Positions 1 through 9,234 are shown, counted from the stretch's first letter. The stretch: DNA of 64,000 nt from Flavobacterium akiainvivens (GCF_001278115.1 NZ_LIYD01000005.1:914924-978923), one strand, 5' to 3'. Translations and numbers: made by a program. The notes: generated by a model from the sequence alone, not told the origin.

Positions 1-305
1 AACCGATGGGTCAGCCCTTGTAAAATAGCAATAGCACTTTGCTGATGATCACAGTTTGCCATGTTAAATACTATAGTGGCTTCCGTTGACTTGCGTTTCA
101 ATAGTTCAAAATCATCCAGTGTTCCAATCACGGGAACTATGCCCAAATCTTCCATGGTTTTCGTATCTTCTTTACGACATACTAGCGCTGAAATGATGAA
201 CTTACTCAGGTAGTCACGCTGCAACATCAGATGAAGAAAGGTGCCACCGATATAACCGGTTGCACCTGTAATAAAAATTTCGGGTTTCTGTTTGTCGTTT
301 GACAT
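1..305 (-). CDS. NAD(P)-dependent epimerase / NmrA-like protein, C-terminus off the window
   Basis: The readable part is the N-terminal 101 residues, starting at the ATG complementary to 303-305; the rest lies beyond the left edge. Residues 14-21 read GATGYIGG, the glycine-rich dinucleotide-binding loop of atypical or extended short-chain dehydrogenases, preceded by a beta strand (EIFIT). This places it with NAD(P)-binding epimerase or NmrA-type proteins; substrate unknown. It is the last visible gene of a minus-strand run (MDR2, MDR1, Dabb-like, this gene), with only 12 bases between it and the preceding stop, so it is probably co-transcribed. Confidence 0.75.
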   Translation of the reverse strand, partial: MSNDKQKPEIFITGATGYIGGTFLHLMLQRDYLSKFIISALVCRKEDTKTMEDLGIVPVIGTLDDFELLKRKSTEATIVFNMANCDHQQSAIAILQGLTHR

Positions 306-317
306 AAAGGCTATAAT

Positions 318-648
318 TTATACCAATTTAGAATTGACAACTAAGAATTTTTCCCAAGTTTCACCGAACTTTCCAAAGAAGTCCATGTGGGTCGGATGAT
401 CATAATACAACTGGATATCTTCTTCACGCCTAAAGGTCATATAATGCATAACATCATATTCAGGAGTATCTTTTAATTCTCCCTGAATGGTTAGGCCAGC
501 TTTATGTGGTAGGATATATGGTATTCTTAAGAGCATCAAACCCATCAATGTGTGCCTGAATTGTTTCGGTCGAAGTTTCGTTCTTAAATTTGAAGCATAC
601 CACCCTTTGGATGGATGCCTGTTCGGAAGTGTTTATTGCCTCGTTCAT
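318..648 (-). pseudogene. Dabb-family (stress-responsive A/B barrel) protein, frameshifted
   Basis: Two overlapping minus-strand frames together give one protein of about 110 residues. The first runs from the ATG at 646-648 and contains RVVCFKFKNETSTETIQ and IDGFDALKN, typical of the first half of a Dabb ferredoxin-like barrel. It then hits a stop near 505. The next frame picks up with IPYILPHKAGL and ends with YDVMHYMTF and YYDHPTHMDFF, the hallmark C-terminal half, stopping at 318. The change of frame falls near 515-530. It is either a true pseudogene or a sequence error. It lies between the MDR1 and epimerase genes with short spacers, so it belongs to the same operon. Dabb proteins are small dimeric proteins, some acting as cyclases or monooxygenases; no specific role can be assigned. 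Confidence 0.7.
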
Positions 649-682
649 ATGAATAATTTTAATTTATGGATAAGTAGAAAAA

Positions 683-1717
683 TTATGAAACTTTTATAAC
701 AAGCTTGCCAAAAGCACCACGTTCGATATGTTTGTAGGCTTCTTTTGCATTCTCAAAATCGTAAACGGTATCTATAACAGGTTTTATATTATGCTCCTGT
801 ATCAATAAGTTCATTTGTTCGAAAGCATTTCGGTTTCCGACCAAGATACCGTTGATTCTAACCCCTTTAAACAAAATGGTCAGCATGGCAGCATTTGAAT
901 GTGTTCCATTCAGAAATCCGATTACGTGTATCTGCCCGCCAATTGCAGCAGCTTCAACCGATCTTTCAAAGTTTTCACCACCAACAACCTCAAGGATATG
1001 ATCTACTCCTGCACCCCCGGTAAGCCTTAAAGCTTCCTTATCCCATTCTGGGGTTTTGATATAATTGATCACCTCATCAGCACCCAATGCTTTTGCCTTA
1101 GCAAGTTTCTCATCACTGCTGGAAGTCACGATAACTTTTGCCCCCAATGCTTTAGCAAGTTGGAGCGCAAATATTGAAACACCGCCAGTTCCCTGTACTA
1201 GAACCGTCTGACCTTTTTCAAGACCACCATGCTCTGTCAACGCAAAAAAAGCTGTCAAAGCTGCGATCGGTAATGTAGCCGCCTCTTCATCCGTAAGAGT
1301 TGAAGGAGTAATTACAGCAGCCTGTTCATCCAAAAGTACATATTCTGCTAGTCCACCATTCACTGGCCCACCTAGTCCAGATAATGCTGTTTGAGAGGTA
1401 TGTTTTTTACCTTTGATCCAACTTCCATATAGGTGTGAAGTAACACGGTCGCCAATGTTGAAGCGGGCTACTTCTGAACCGATCGCTAACACTTCTCCCG
1501 CTAGATCAGAAACCGGGGTAAATGGGAACTGCATGATCTCAGGCAGATAAATCTGATCAATAATGGCCTTATCCCTAAAGTTAAGGGATACTGCACCCAC
1601 CTTTACCAATATTTCATTTTTTGCTGGCGTTGGTATTTCAGTAGTTATTGATTTGAGATTATCCATCCCGAAACCTTGTAATTGCCAAGCTTTCATTGTT
1701 TTTATATTTTGTGACAT
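683..1717 (-). CDS. Zinc-free medium-chain dehydrogenase/reductase (quinone oxidoreductase-like)
   Basis: This 344-residue protein has the full MDR architecture: a GroES-like N-terminal part (VSLNFRDKAII near residue 43, GLAEYVLLDE near 122) and a Rossmann domain with GTGGVS near residue 176. The cysteine and histidine ligands of the catalytic zinc of alcohol dehydrogenases are absent at the expected place (SLNFRD), so it probably reduces an enone, quinone or aldehyde with NAD(P)H without a metal. Length is normal for the family. It is about 60 percent similar by eye to the gene just upstream (MDR2), so the two arose by tandem duplication. The start follows a Bacteroidota-style A/T-rich leader with no Shine-Dalgarno. 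Likely controlled by the divergent MocR-type regulator. Confidence 0.85.
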   Translation of the reverse strand: MSQNIKTMKAWQLQGFGMDNLKSITTEIPTPAKNEILVKVGAVSLNFRDKAIIDQIYLPEIMQFPFTPVSDLAGEVLAIGSEVARFNIGDRVTSHLYGSWIKGKKHTSQTALSGLGGPVNGGLAEYVLLDEQAAVITPSTLTDEEAATLPIAALTAFFALTEHGGLEKGQTVLVQGTGGVSIFALQLAKALGAKVIVTSSSDEKLAKAKALGADEVINYIKTPEWDKEALRLTGGAGVDHILEVVGGENFERSVEAAAIGGQIHVIGFLNGTHSNAAMLTILFKGVRINGILVGNRNAFEQMNLLIQEHNIKPVIDTVYDFENAKEAYKHIERGAFGKLVIKVS

Positions 1718-1772
1718 GTTTTTAATTTTAAATATTTACCTAACTTATTTTGATTACAATCTTTCCAAATGC

Positions 1773-2770
1773 TCATTTTGCAAGGTGTTGGTAGGCTTCT
1801 ATTGCCTCGTCAAACCCATATACTTTTTCGATTACGGGCTTAATATTATACTGATCAAAGGCTTTGTTCATTTCCTCAAATGCTGTTCTGTTCCCAACGG
1901 CAATCCCCTGAATTTTGGTTTGCTTGAAGATTACCTTCATCAAATTCAGATTGGTTGTCTGTCCCGCCAAAAACCCTATTACGGCTATTTGCCCTGTAAC
2001 CTTTGTAGTTTCTACAGAATCATTTAGTCCTTCACCACCAACAACCTCTAATAGCTGATCTGCCCCTTTCCATTTGTCAGCCTTTGAACTTCCTTCGCCC
2101 AATCTGGTGTGGTTATATAATTGATGATCTCATCGGCACCTAGCTCCTGGGCCATTTTTCCTTTCTCATCGCTGCTGGTTGTTGCAATCACTCTGGCACC
2201 TAACGAATGTGCAATCTGAATTCCAAATATGGAAACACCACCCGTTCCCTGAATCACCACGGTTTCTTCTGCTTGAAGGTTGCCGTATGTTATCAAGGAA
2301 TACCATGCGGTTAATGCAGCGATTGGTAATGTAGAGGCTTCTTCATCAGTAAGGGTTTCAGGAGCCAAGACTGCTAATTCTTCATGGATGACCATATATT
2401 CTGCCAAGCCACCTGGTAGTGGTGCTCCAAAGCAGAAATCTGGTTCATTTGGTGCAGGTGCTCCCTCGATCCATTTTGAGTAAAGATGTGGTGTTACACG
2501 ATCTCCGATCTTATATCTTGTTACATTTGTACCAACCTTTACTACTGTCCCAGCAGCATCGGAAACAGGTATCAATTGCTTAGGGATCATGTCTGGTTCA
2601 TAGATTCCATCGACTATTGCCTTGTCCCTAACGTTTAGCGAAACTGCGCCTACTTTTATCAGCACATCATTTGGACCGACCGTAGGAATTTCTACTGTAT
2701 CCAGTGTTAGGTTTTCCAATCCAAAAGCTTGCAAACGCCAAGCTTTCATTGTTTTTATATCGTTTGACAT
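1773..2770 (-). pseudogene. Second MDR oxidoreductase (MDR2), disrupted by a 1-nt deletion in a G run
   Basis: The first frame starts at the ATG complementary to 2768-2770 (MSNDIKTMKAW, aligned with the MDR1 start) and contains the same landmarks as MDR1: VSLNVRDKAIV, GGLAEYMVIHEE and GTGGVS. It breaks after LTNGKG. The continuation ADQLLEVVGGEGLNDS lies in the next frame and runs to a stop at 1773. Restoring one G in the run at 2063-2066 rejoins the frames exactly, giving about 332 residues aligned end to end with MDR1. So this is a full-length gene with a single-base homopolymer deletion, either a recent inactivation or an assembly error. First gene of the operon and nearest to the divergent regulator. 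Confidence 0.85.
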
Positions 2771-2790
2771 TATTTCTTGATTTTGTTCAA

Positions 2791-2798
2791 CAAAGGTG
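2791..2798 (-). promoter_or_regulatory. Possible -7 box of the MDR operon
   Basis: Read on the minus strand the bases are CACCTTTG, matching the Bacteroidota -7 consensus TAnnTTTG at seven of eight defined or free positions, 21 bp before the MDR2 ATG. No clear -33 TTG at the usual distance, so activation by the divergent regulator is possible. Confidence 0.4.
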
Positions 2799-2821
2799 CG
2801 GCATTTCAATAAATAAAAACA

Positions 2822-2855
2822 GTTTCAGATGTTAATTAAAAAAAGGTATCAGATG
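2822..2855. promoter_or_regulatory. Candidate MocR operator: 10-bp direct repeats
   Basis: GTTTCAGATG at 2822-2831 and GTATCAGATG at 2846-2855 are direct repeats with one mismatch, 24 bp apart, in the divergent region between MDR2 and the MocR-type gene. MocR/PdxR regulators are known to bind direct repeats in such positions. Binding is inferred, not shown. Confidence 0.4.
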
Positions 2856-2920
2856 GATTGCATATAAATTTTTCTTTACTTTGTGAAATAGTGAATTAAG
2901 ACAATGCATATCGAATAATT

Positions 2921-4330
2921 ATGGTTGGGAAAAGTTTTTTGTATGAACAGGTTGCCGAGAGAATTGAAGCGTCGATAGGAAGACTAATGCTAAAGGGTGG
3001 AGATAAGGTTCCTTCAGTCAGAAAACTGAGTGAGGAAATGAACGTAAGCATTAACACAGTCTTTCAGGCATATTCTATTCTGGAAGCAAAAGGCCTGATC
3101 GTTTCGAGACCGCGTTCTGGGTATATCATCAATTCATTTTCTAGTTCGTTTCAAGCTCCAAAAGAAGTTTTTAAATTTTCCATCCCATCAACAGTAGAAG
3201 TTACTGCTATGGCATCTGCCATGATGAAAAATGCAAAAGAAAATGGTATCGTTAATTTTTCGATCCTTGCTCCGGTAAATGAATTGCTTCCCATCACCAA
3301 GCTCAACAAAGCGGTACATGCATCACTTACTTCACTCAGTAATGATAATTTTCAATATCCACTGGTTGACGGGCATCCAAGATTGCTCAAACAGATTGCC
3401 AGGAGAACTGGAGATTGGAATACCCCTTTATCTACAGGAAACATCTTGGTAACAAATGGTTGCATGGAAGCCATCAACCTAAGTTTGGATGCAGTTTGTA
3501 GACCAGGAGATATTGTAGCGATAGAATCTCCCACTTATCATGGGATACTTCAAAGCTTGGAAAGCAGGGGACTTAGAGCACTCGAAATTGGACTGGATGC
3601 TAAAGGTGGCGTGTCGATTGAACTTCTTAGGGAAGCGATTACCAATCAAAAAGTTGCTGCATGTGTCTTTATGCCATCATGCCATAATCCCACGGGAAGT
3701 TCAATGACCAATGCGAATAAGCTTTTGCTTGCAGACCTATTGGGTAAACGTGGTATTCCGCTGATCGAAGATGATTCCCTTGGTGAGCTGAATTTCAGTA
3801 TAGAGAGGTCATTGCCTGTAAAGGCATTTGATAAATATGATAATGTTCTCTATTGTTCTTCATTTTCGAAAACGCTTGCTCCCGGGTTCAGGATCGGTTG
3901 GGTATCTGCTGGAAAATATCAGGCAAAAATTGAACGGCTGAAATTCGGCTCTAACATTTCCACCAACCCCGCACTACAGGATGCAATAGGACGTTACTTG
4001 GAAAGTGGGCAGTATGAAACACATCTTAGAAAACTGAGATCGGCACTTCAGGGCCAGATGATGAAATATGTTAATGCCATTTCTAATTACTTCCCAAAAG
4101 ATATAAGGTTGTCACCTCCCCAAGGTGGTCTCAGCATTTGGATAGAACTACCTGAAAACACTGATGCATTCGCTCTACAAAAGGCTGTATTGGGAAAAGG
4201 AATTGGAATATGCCCAGGTCATATATTTTCGACCTCTAATTTCTATCATCATTTTATTAGGATAAATTACTGTCCATTATGGAATAGTAAGACAGAAAAT
4301 GCAGTAATATCTATTTCAAAGCTGATTTAG
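2921..4330 (+). CDS. MocR-family transcriptional regulator (GntR HTH fused to class I aminotransferase fold)
   Basis: This 469-residue protein has an N-terminal GntR-type winged helix (about residues 1-70, with VPSVRKLSEEMNVSINTVFQAY) joined by a linker to an aminotransferase-like domain (about 100-465). The pyridoxal-phosphate lysine is K317 in SSFSKTLAPGFRIGW, and the aminotransferase motif FMPSCHNPTG is present. The family uses PLP or its adducts as a ligand to regulate a neighbouring gene. It is transcribed divergently from the MDR operon, which is the obvious target. Length and domain order are normal. The ligand cannot be told from sequence. Confidence 0.9.
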   Translation: MVGKSFLYEQVAERIEASIGRLMLKGGDKVPSVRKLSEEMNVSINTVFQAYSILEAKGLIVSRPRSGYIINSFSSSFQAPKEVFKFSIPSTVEVTAMASAMMKNAKENGIVNFSILAPVNELLPITKLNKAVHASLTSLSNDNFQYPLVDGHPRLLKQIARRTGDWNTPLSTGNILVTNGCMEAINLSLDAVCRPGDIVAIESPTYHGILQSLESRGLRALEIGLDAKGGVSIELLREAITNQKVAACVFMPSCHNPTGSSMTNANKLLLADLLGKRGIPLIEDDSLGELNFSIERSLPVKAFDKYDNVLYCSSFSKTLAPGFRIGWVSAGKYQAKIERLKFGSNISTNPALQDAIGRYLESGQYETHLRKLRSALQGQMMKYVNAISNYFPKDIRLSPPQGGLSIWIELPENTDAFALQKAVLGKGIGICPGHIFSTSNFYHHFIRINYCPLWNSKTENAVISISKLI

Positions 4331-4394
4331 ATTATTTATGGCTGAATTATGGCTTACCTAAAGACGCTTTTTCGCCTAGGCTCCTGTAATCCAA

Positions 4395-5290
4395 TTAGAT
4401 AATCATGAAATGGTTTAAATGCAACATTTGAAGCATCCTGCTGACTTCAATATCCATTCTTGAAAAGGCAAACCATTTTTTGCCCAGGTCTTTGAGTGAT
4501 GCCCCGATATGGTAGAGTTCTATATGGTCAATAATCAGAAAACGGTCGTGGGCATCGGAGAAAACCTCAATATCTACCGGAGGATATTGGCTATTGTAGC
4601 GTTGTAAATCTAACCGTAACTGAATGCTGATGCTTTTGGTAAGGATTGTAGCAGTTACGCCATTCTACGCTTACCTAATAAGGTAAGTACCGTATCACCC
4701 ACATAATTATCGAGCAGGATAATAGAATTTTTGGCACTTCGGATAATGTCGGAAACAAAGGCGTAGGCATCAAATACCTGCCCGTTATAGAAAATGCCTT
4801 TTTCGCTATAGAGCTTGTCGCTTTCCAAAGCCTTAAATAGCTCTTCAAATTTTTGATCGGCTTCCAGTTGCTTTAACTCGATATTGTCCAAACGATGAAA
4901 CAAAGAAGCGTTGCTGATAAGCATACGCCGCATTTCTACAAAGGCTTCCATTATTTCCACACTCATTTTAACAGCTATATCCGAACGGAGTATGGCAGAT
5001 GCCATTGCAACGCCTTGTTCGGTAAAGACATAGGGCAAATAACGTCTGCCGCCGTAGCTTAAACTTGAGGTTCCAATTTGGAACCTCAAGTTTTCAACTT
5101 CCTCTTCGGTCAGTTGAAAGCAGAATGATACAGGGAAACGCTCAATATTTCTTTTAACGGCTTTGTTCAGGTTCTTTGTTTCTACCTTATATAAGGCAGC
5201 GAGGTTGCTATCCAACATTACCTGTTTGCCCCGGACGGTATAAATCAGGTTCCTGATTTCTTTGGGTACGATTGACGGTTTATTTTCCAT
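4395..5290 (-). pseudogene. ORF6N-domain protein, disrupted by a 1-nt deletion
   Basis: The start used is the ATG at 5288-5290 (MENKPSIVPKEIRNL), overlapping the end of topB by 11 bp, in place of a longer upstream in-frame start. Residues about 5-100 form an ORF6N domain (VMLDSNLAALY, RNIERFPVSF, YVFTEQGVAMASAIL), a DNA-binding-associated domain common on mobile elements and phages. The frame ends early with GKRRMA at 4655. Adding one A near 4663 gives GKRRNGVTATILTKSIS and continues through FSDAHDRFLIID and SRMDIEVSRML to a stop at 4395, the usual C-terminal half (RhaA-like/ORF6C type), for about 298 residues. Co-directional with topB and probably in its operon. Function unknown. Confidence 0.8.
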
Positions 5291-7373
5291 TGCTTTTACT
5301 GCTTTTGTTTTTCTCAAACTCAAAAGAACTTTCGGCATTTTCTTTCAGTATGATATAAGCATCGAATTTTTTTCCAGCTTTGCTTGTCATTCCTTTAATA
5401 AGCGAGGTTTTGCCTTTATTGACAAGATTTATTACATTTTCAATACTGATTTGTACACCGCAGACGGTGCGGAACTGTACCCAGTTACAAGCCTCATCAG
5501 GGCATTTCACAATCTTATCACGGATAATGAGCTGCTGACTTTTGCATTTCGGGCAGGTCAGTTTCGGCTGATTGGTGCTTGCAATAGAAGTTTGCAGCAA
5601 TTCATCAGTAATGGATTTGGCATAGGTTTCCATTTCCTTTTGGAATGTTCCCGCATCCGCATCGTTGTTCTCGATTTTCTGCAATGCCAATTCCCATTCG
5701 GCGGTCATTGCCACGTCAGCAATTTTACGTTCTTTGACAAGCCCGTACACCTGCAATCCTTTTTCGGTAGGGATTAAAGAACGTTTATCCCTTTGGATAT
5801 AATTACGGGTAAACAGGGTTTCTATAATGGCGGCTCTTGTCGCAGGCGTACCGATACCGATATTTTTGAGGGCTTTGCGCTCTTCTTCGTTCTCAATTTT
5901 TTTCCCTGCGGTTTCCATAGCCGACAAAAGCCCGGCTTCGGTGTAAAGCACTGGCGGTTTGGTCTGCTTTTCCAAAACGGCAGCTTCCTTTAGGGCAAGT
6001 TCGTCGCCTTTACGCAGTTCAGGTAATTCCTGCACTGGTTCTTCGCCATCGTCCGTAAAACTCCCTTTAATGGAACGCCAACCCGCTTCCTGAATTTTAC
6101 AGCCTTTTGCCGTAAAGCCGTAATGCAATACCTGTAATGATACATCGGTTATTTCTTTGACACAGGCTTGCGATATGGCTTCGAGCAACCGAAGCGCAAT
6201 CATATTGTAAATCTTGTTTTCGTCTGCATTAAGTACGGACGGTACTTTATCCGTAATCAACAAACCGTGATGGTCTGTTACACGGAGGTCATTCACGATA
6301 CGTTTATTGAACCGTCCCCATTTGATTTTGGTAAGGGCTTGCTTGCAATCCTGACGGTTCTGCAAAGCCCGCACAAGGTTGGAAATTTCTGCCCACATAT
6401 CTTCAGGAATGTATTTGCTTCCGGTACGTGGGTACGTGATGAATTTCTTTTCGTAAAGACTTTGGGCAATGTTTAGGGTTTCATCGGCTGATAAGCTTAG
6501 CTTTTTATTGGCTTCTTTTTGCAACCCAGTAAGGTCGAACAATAAAGGCGGTTGTTCCGTAACGCTTTTGGTTTCTACCGATGTGACGGTTGCCGTTGCG
6601 CCACGCTGAATAGCTTTAAGGGTATCATCGGAAAGCTGCTTTTCGTCCCATTTGGTTGCGGAAATACTTTTGAAATCAACCTGGGCTTTGTTATGCGTTA
6701 ATTGTACCTGCCAGTATATCTTTACCGTGAAATTCATATTGTCGAGGTAGCGTTTGCATATCAAAGCCAGTGTGGGCGTTTGCACTCTTCCGAGCGAATA
6801 GATACCGTTTCCTGCGGCAATGCTCAATGCCTGCGTAGCATTAATGCCCACAAGCCAGTCGGCACGGCTTCTGCCTTGCGCTGCCTGATACAGTCCGTCA
6901 AATGCTGCCCCATCTTTAAGGTTGTCAAAGCCCTGCTTTATTGCCTTTTCGGTAAGTGAACTTATCCAAAGGCGTTCAAAAGGTTTGCTGCATTTCAGGT
7001 ATTCATAAATGTACCTGAAAATGAGTTCGCCCTCACGACCTGCATCGGTAGCAACGATAATGCTGTTGCTCTTCGTAAAAAGCTGCTCAATGACTTTCAG
7101 TTGCTTTAATGCGCCAGCATCGGCAGCGTACCCTTTGTCTTTTTTGACCTTGCGAACGGTCAATAAAAACGGATTGGGTAATATCGGCAGGGATGTTTTG
7201 TCAAATCCCGAAATGCCGTAGTCTTCGGGCATTCCCAGTCCTATTAAATGACCGAATGCCCACGTAACAAAATAGCCGTTACCTGTCAGGTAGCCATCCT
7301 TTTTATCGGATGCTCCCAACAAGCCGGCTATCTCTCTTGCTACGCTTGGTTTTTCTGCAATAATTGTTTTCAT
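5280..7373 (-). CDS. topB: DNA topoisomerase III of the mobile element (Exc-like)
   Basis: This 697-residue type IA topoisomerase starts with the Toprim strand MKTIIAEKPSVAREIA and has the acidic Toprim motif TDAGREGEL at about 109-117. The catalytic tyrosine is Y314 in FITYPRTGSKYI. A C-terminal zinc ribbon follows (CPKCKS and CPDEACNW). Length and domain order fit TopB. In CTnDOT the excision operon is xis2c, xis2d, orf3 and exc, where exc encodes such a topoisomerase; the same gene order is seen here, so a role in element excision or transfer is likely. It follows the DUF3945 gene after 6 bp and overlaps the ORF6N gene, so translation is probably coupled. Confidence 0.93.
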   Translation of the reverse strand: MKTIIAEKPSVAREIAGLLGASDKKDGYLTGNGYFVTWAFGHLIGLGMPEDYGISGFDKTSLPILPNPFLLTVRKVKKDKGYAADAGALKQLKVIEQLFTKSNSIIVATDAGREGELIFRYIYEYLKCSKPFERLWISSLTEKAIKQGFDNLKDGAAFDGLYQAAQGRSRADWLVGINATQALSIAAGNGIYSLGRVQTPTLALICKRYLDNMNFTVKIYWQVQLTHNKAQVDFKSISATKWDEKQLSDDTLKAIQRGATATVTSVETKSVTEQPPLLFDLTGLQKEANKKLSLSADETLNIAQSLYEKKFITYPRTGSKYIPEDMWAEISNLVRALQNRQDCKQALTKIKWGRFNKRIVNDLRVTDHHGLLITDKVPSVLNADENKIYNMIALRLLEAISQACVKEITDVSLQVLHYGFTAKGCKIQEAGWRSIKGSFTDDGEEPVQELPELRKGDELALKEAAVLEKQTKPPVLYTEAGLLSAMETAGKKIENEEERKALKNIGIGTPATRAAIIETLFTRNYIQRDKRSLIPTEKGLQVYGLVKERKIADVAMTAEWELALQKIENNDADAGTFQKEMETYAKSITDELLQTSIASTNQPKLTCPKCKSQQLIIRDKIVKCPDEACNWVQFRTVCGVQISIENVINLVNKGKTSLIKGMTSKAGKKFDAYIILKENAESSFEFEKNKSSKSNGK

Positions 7374-7379
7374 ACTGTA

Positions 7380-8840
7380 TTATATTTTTCTGCCTTTGGA
7401 TTTTGCAGGCTTGTTGTACTGCTGTTCTTGCTGCTTTTCGTTTTTCGGTCTTCGCTGCCCGGACTTCAAAGGCTCTTGGACGTTCTTAGTCGCTTCGTTG
7501 GTTTTACCCTCCGAATTAACGGCAGTCTGCGTTTTATGAGTTTCAGCAGGTTCTACCCGTGCTTTATACTGACCGGGGAACTCAAAGTTGGTCTTTCCGG
7601 TATCTTTGTCGAAAGTGATATAACCCTTATACGGTTGGTCTTTTTTATCTTTCAGCTCAACATATATGGTTTGTCCGGCTTTGAACTTGTTATACTGCTC
7701 ATCATCCAGTTCTTTGCCCCTGAAAGTTCTTGGAGCTTCCTGCGGTTGGCTTTGCTGATTGTTTTGTTGGGTGTTCTGCTGGTTCGTTTGGGCTTGCTGA
7801 TTGTTGTTGCTTCTGTCAAACAGGAACTCAACGTATCGTTTATCGGCATTGAATTGTACCGTTGCCGAAAATTCCGTTCCTTTCGTGGAAATCATACCCT
7901 CTAAGTAGAGTGGTTTGCCCTCCATTAAAGTTTGCTTTTGTTCCTCATTCAGTTTCACACCCTTAATTTCATCGGGAATTTTTATAAACTCCGTGCGCAG
8001 TGCAATTACATCATTGGTCAGCCTGTCAATACTGATAATGGACGGCATCAGTTCGCCTGTTTTGGAATTTACGAGATTGACCACACGCCCCATATTGCCC
8101 GTTTCGAGCAGGTTTTTCTTGTCTTCGTCCGTAAACTTGTGACTGAAAAACTCAAAGTGCAGATTAGGTTCTTTTTTGATACCGTGTATTGCCACGATAA
8201 CATTGCCGTCTTCGCCTTGCTGTAAAGACAGGCGGGCATCTGTGCGGAGGATAGAGCCACCGAGGTTAATACCTATCGGTAAAAGCTCATTGGTTTTGTA
8301 ACCTCGTAACAAAGGGTTGAGCAGGTTTCTTTTTTCAAGATACTCTTTGCTTAATCCGAGGTTTTTCATTGTGTCCCAATCAATCTGCTCCGGCTTGTAG
8401 CGGTATTCGCTTGCTTCCGTTGTTGTTTGTGCTGTTGCCATATTATTTTGATTTTCTTGTTTTTTATCCGGTTGGGGTTCTGCTTTCATTTCGTATTCTT
8501 TCAGCACTTTTTCGCCCTGTGGAGTAGGCTTATCTACGTGCTTTTGAAGTTCCTGTGCTTTTTCCGCAGCAACCGGGGCAGGCACTTTGAAGAAAGTAAA
8601 GTTTGTAGGGTTCTTTAACTGGCTGAAAAAATTGGAAAAGAAGTTGGAAAAGAAATCGCCGCTTTTATCCACACGCATAAACTGGTTTTGATTTTTTTTC
8701 GTGGGGTCAACGGTTTCCATTTTTCCGTTTTCGTCGATACTTTTTACTGCCTGGATTTTCATTTTCTCTTTATCCAGTACAAGTAATATGTCCGAAAGCT
8801 GTTCGGGCATTTCCTGCTTAGTTGTTGTTTCTTCGCTCAT
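7380..8840 (-). CDS. DUF4099/DUF3945 mobile-element protein (CTnDOT Orf3-like)
   Basis: This 486-residue protein has a charged N-terminal part, a DUF4099 segment near residues 150-190 (DWDTMKNLGLSKEYLEKRN), a first DUF3945 unit near 200-345 (NVIVAIHGIKKEPNLHFEFF, SIISIDRLTNDVIALR, EGKPLYLEGM) and a second shorter repeat near 375-425 (GKELDDEQYNKFKAGQTIYV). The two are joined by a Q/N-rich linker, and the tail is strongly basic. DUF3945 proteins sit next to topoisomerase III on Bacteroidota conjugative elements; their biochemical role is not known. The position between the Xis-like genes and topB matches orf3 of the CTnDOT excision operon. Confidence 0.85.
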   Translation of the reverse strand: MSEETTTKQEMPEQLSDILLVLDKEKMKIQAVKSIDENGKMETVDPTKKNQNQFMRVDKSGDFFSNFFSNFFSQLKNPTNFTFFKVPAPVAAEKAQELQKHVDKPTPQGEKVLKEYEMKAEPQPDKKQENQNNMATAQTTTEASEYRYKPEQIDWDTMKNLGLSKEYLEKRNLLNPLLRGYKTNELLPIGINLGGSILRTDARLSLQQGEDGNVIVAIHGIKKEPNLHFEFFSHKFTDEDKKNLLETGNMGRVVNLVNSKTGELMPSIISIDRLTNDVIALRTEFIKIPDEIKGVKLNEEQKQTLMEGKPLYLEGMISTKGTEFSATVQFNADKRYVEFLFDRSNNNQQAQTNQQNTQQNNQQSQPQEAPRTFRGKELDDEQYNKFKAGQTIYVELKDKKDQPYKGYITFDKDTGKTNFEFPGQYKARVEPAETHKTQTAVNSEGKTNEATKNVQEPLKSGQRRPKNEKQQEQQYNKPAKSKGRKI

Positions 8841-8886
8841 AGTATGAAAATTTTAAAATTTCACGGTCGAATGTAAAGGAAGCCTT

Positions 8887-8930
8887 CACTGATTTGCACT
8901 ATGTGGCACTCAAAGGCAGTGTTTGTCACT
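8887..8930. repeat. Five CACT/CAGT motifs at exact 10-bp spacing
   Basis: CACT occurs at 8887, 8897, 8907 and 8927, with CAGT at 8917. The array spans the stop codon of the second HTH gene and the 85-bp gap before the DUF3945 gene. Spacing of one helical turn puts every copy on the same DNA face, as for a cooperatively bound protein. Confidence 0.6.
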
Positions 8931-9234
8931 TATTGGCATCCAGTTTGGGCAAGGGTGGGTTAAAACTTTCCCTGATGAACTGATGTACATCAGACAGCTT
9001 GTAATACAGTTTTCCGCTAATGGTATAATAAGGGAGTTTGCCTATGGAGCGATACCGTTGCAGGGAACGGTTACTTATTTTCAGCATTTGCAATAAATCC
9101 TGATTATCAAGTAACTCTTCGCCGTCTATGCTGTTCCGTTTCTTTTGTAAATCGTCTATGTGGTTGCCGAGAATGTCCAGCCTGTCCATTATGCGTTCCA
9201 TCCACGCCACAAATTCCATTTTGTCGATATTCAT
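8926..9234 (-). CDS. Small helix-turn-helix protein (Xis2d-like)
   Basis: This 102-residue protein has an N-terminal amphipathic helix (residues 1-40, probably dimerising) and a MerR/excisionase-like winged HTH at about 41-92: LLDNQDLLQMLKISNRSLQRYR, then the wing GKLPYYTISGKLYYKLSD. Size and position directly downstream of a second HTH protein and upstream of the DUF3945-topB pair match Xis2d of the CTnDOT excision operon. Such proteins bend DNA at the attachment site to direct excision. The 12-bp gap to the upstream HTH gene indicates one transcript. The assignment as Xis2d is by synteny and fold, not by close sequence identity. Confidence 0.8.
   Translation of the reverse strand: MNIDKMEFVAWMERIMDRLDILGNHIDDLQKKRNSIDGEELLDNQDLLQMLKISNRSLQRYRSIGKLPYYTISGKLYYKLSDVHQFIRESFNPPLPKLDANK

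Noticed and set aside
1563..2027. Plus-strand ORF of 154 codons
   Set aside because: It lies fully antisense to the two MDR genes, which have clear motifs; no family, no promoter.
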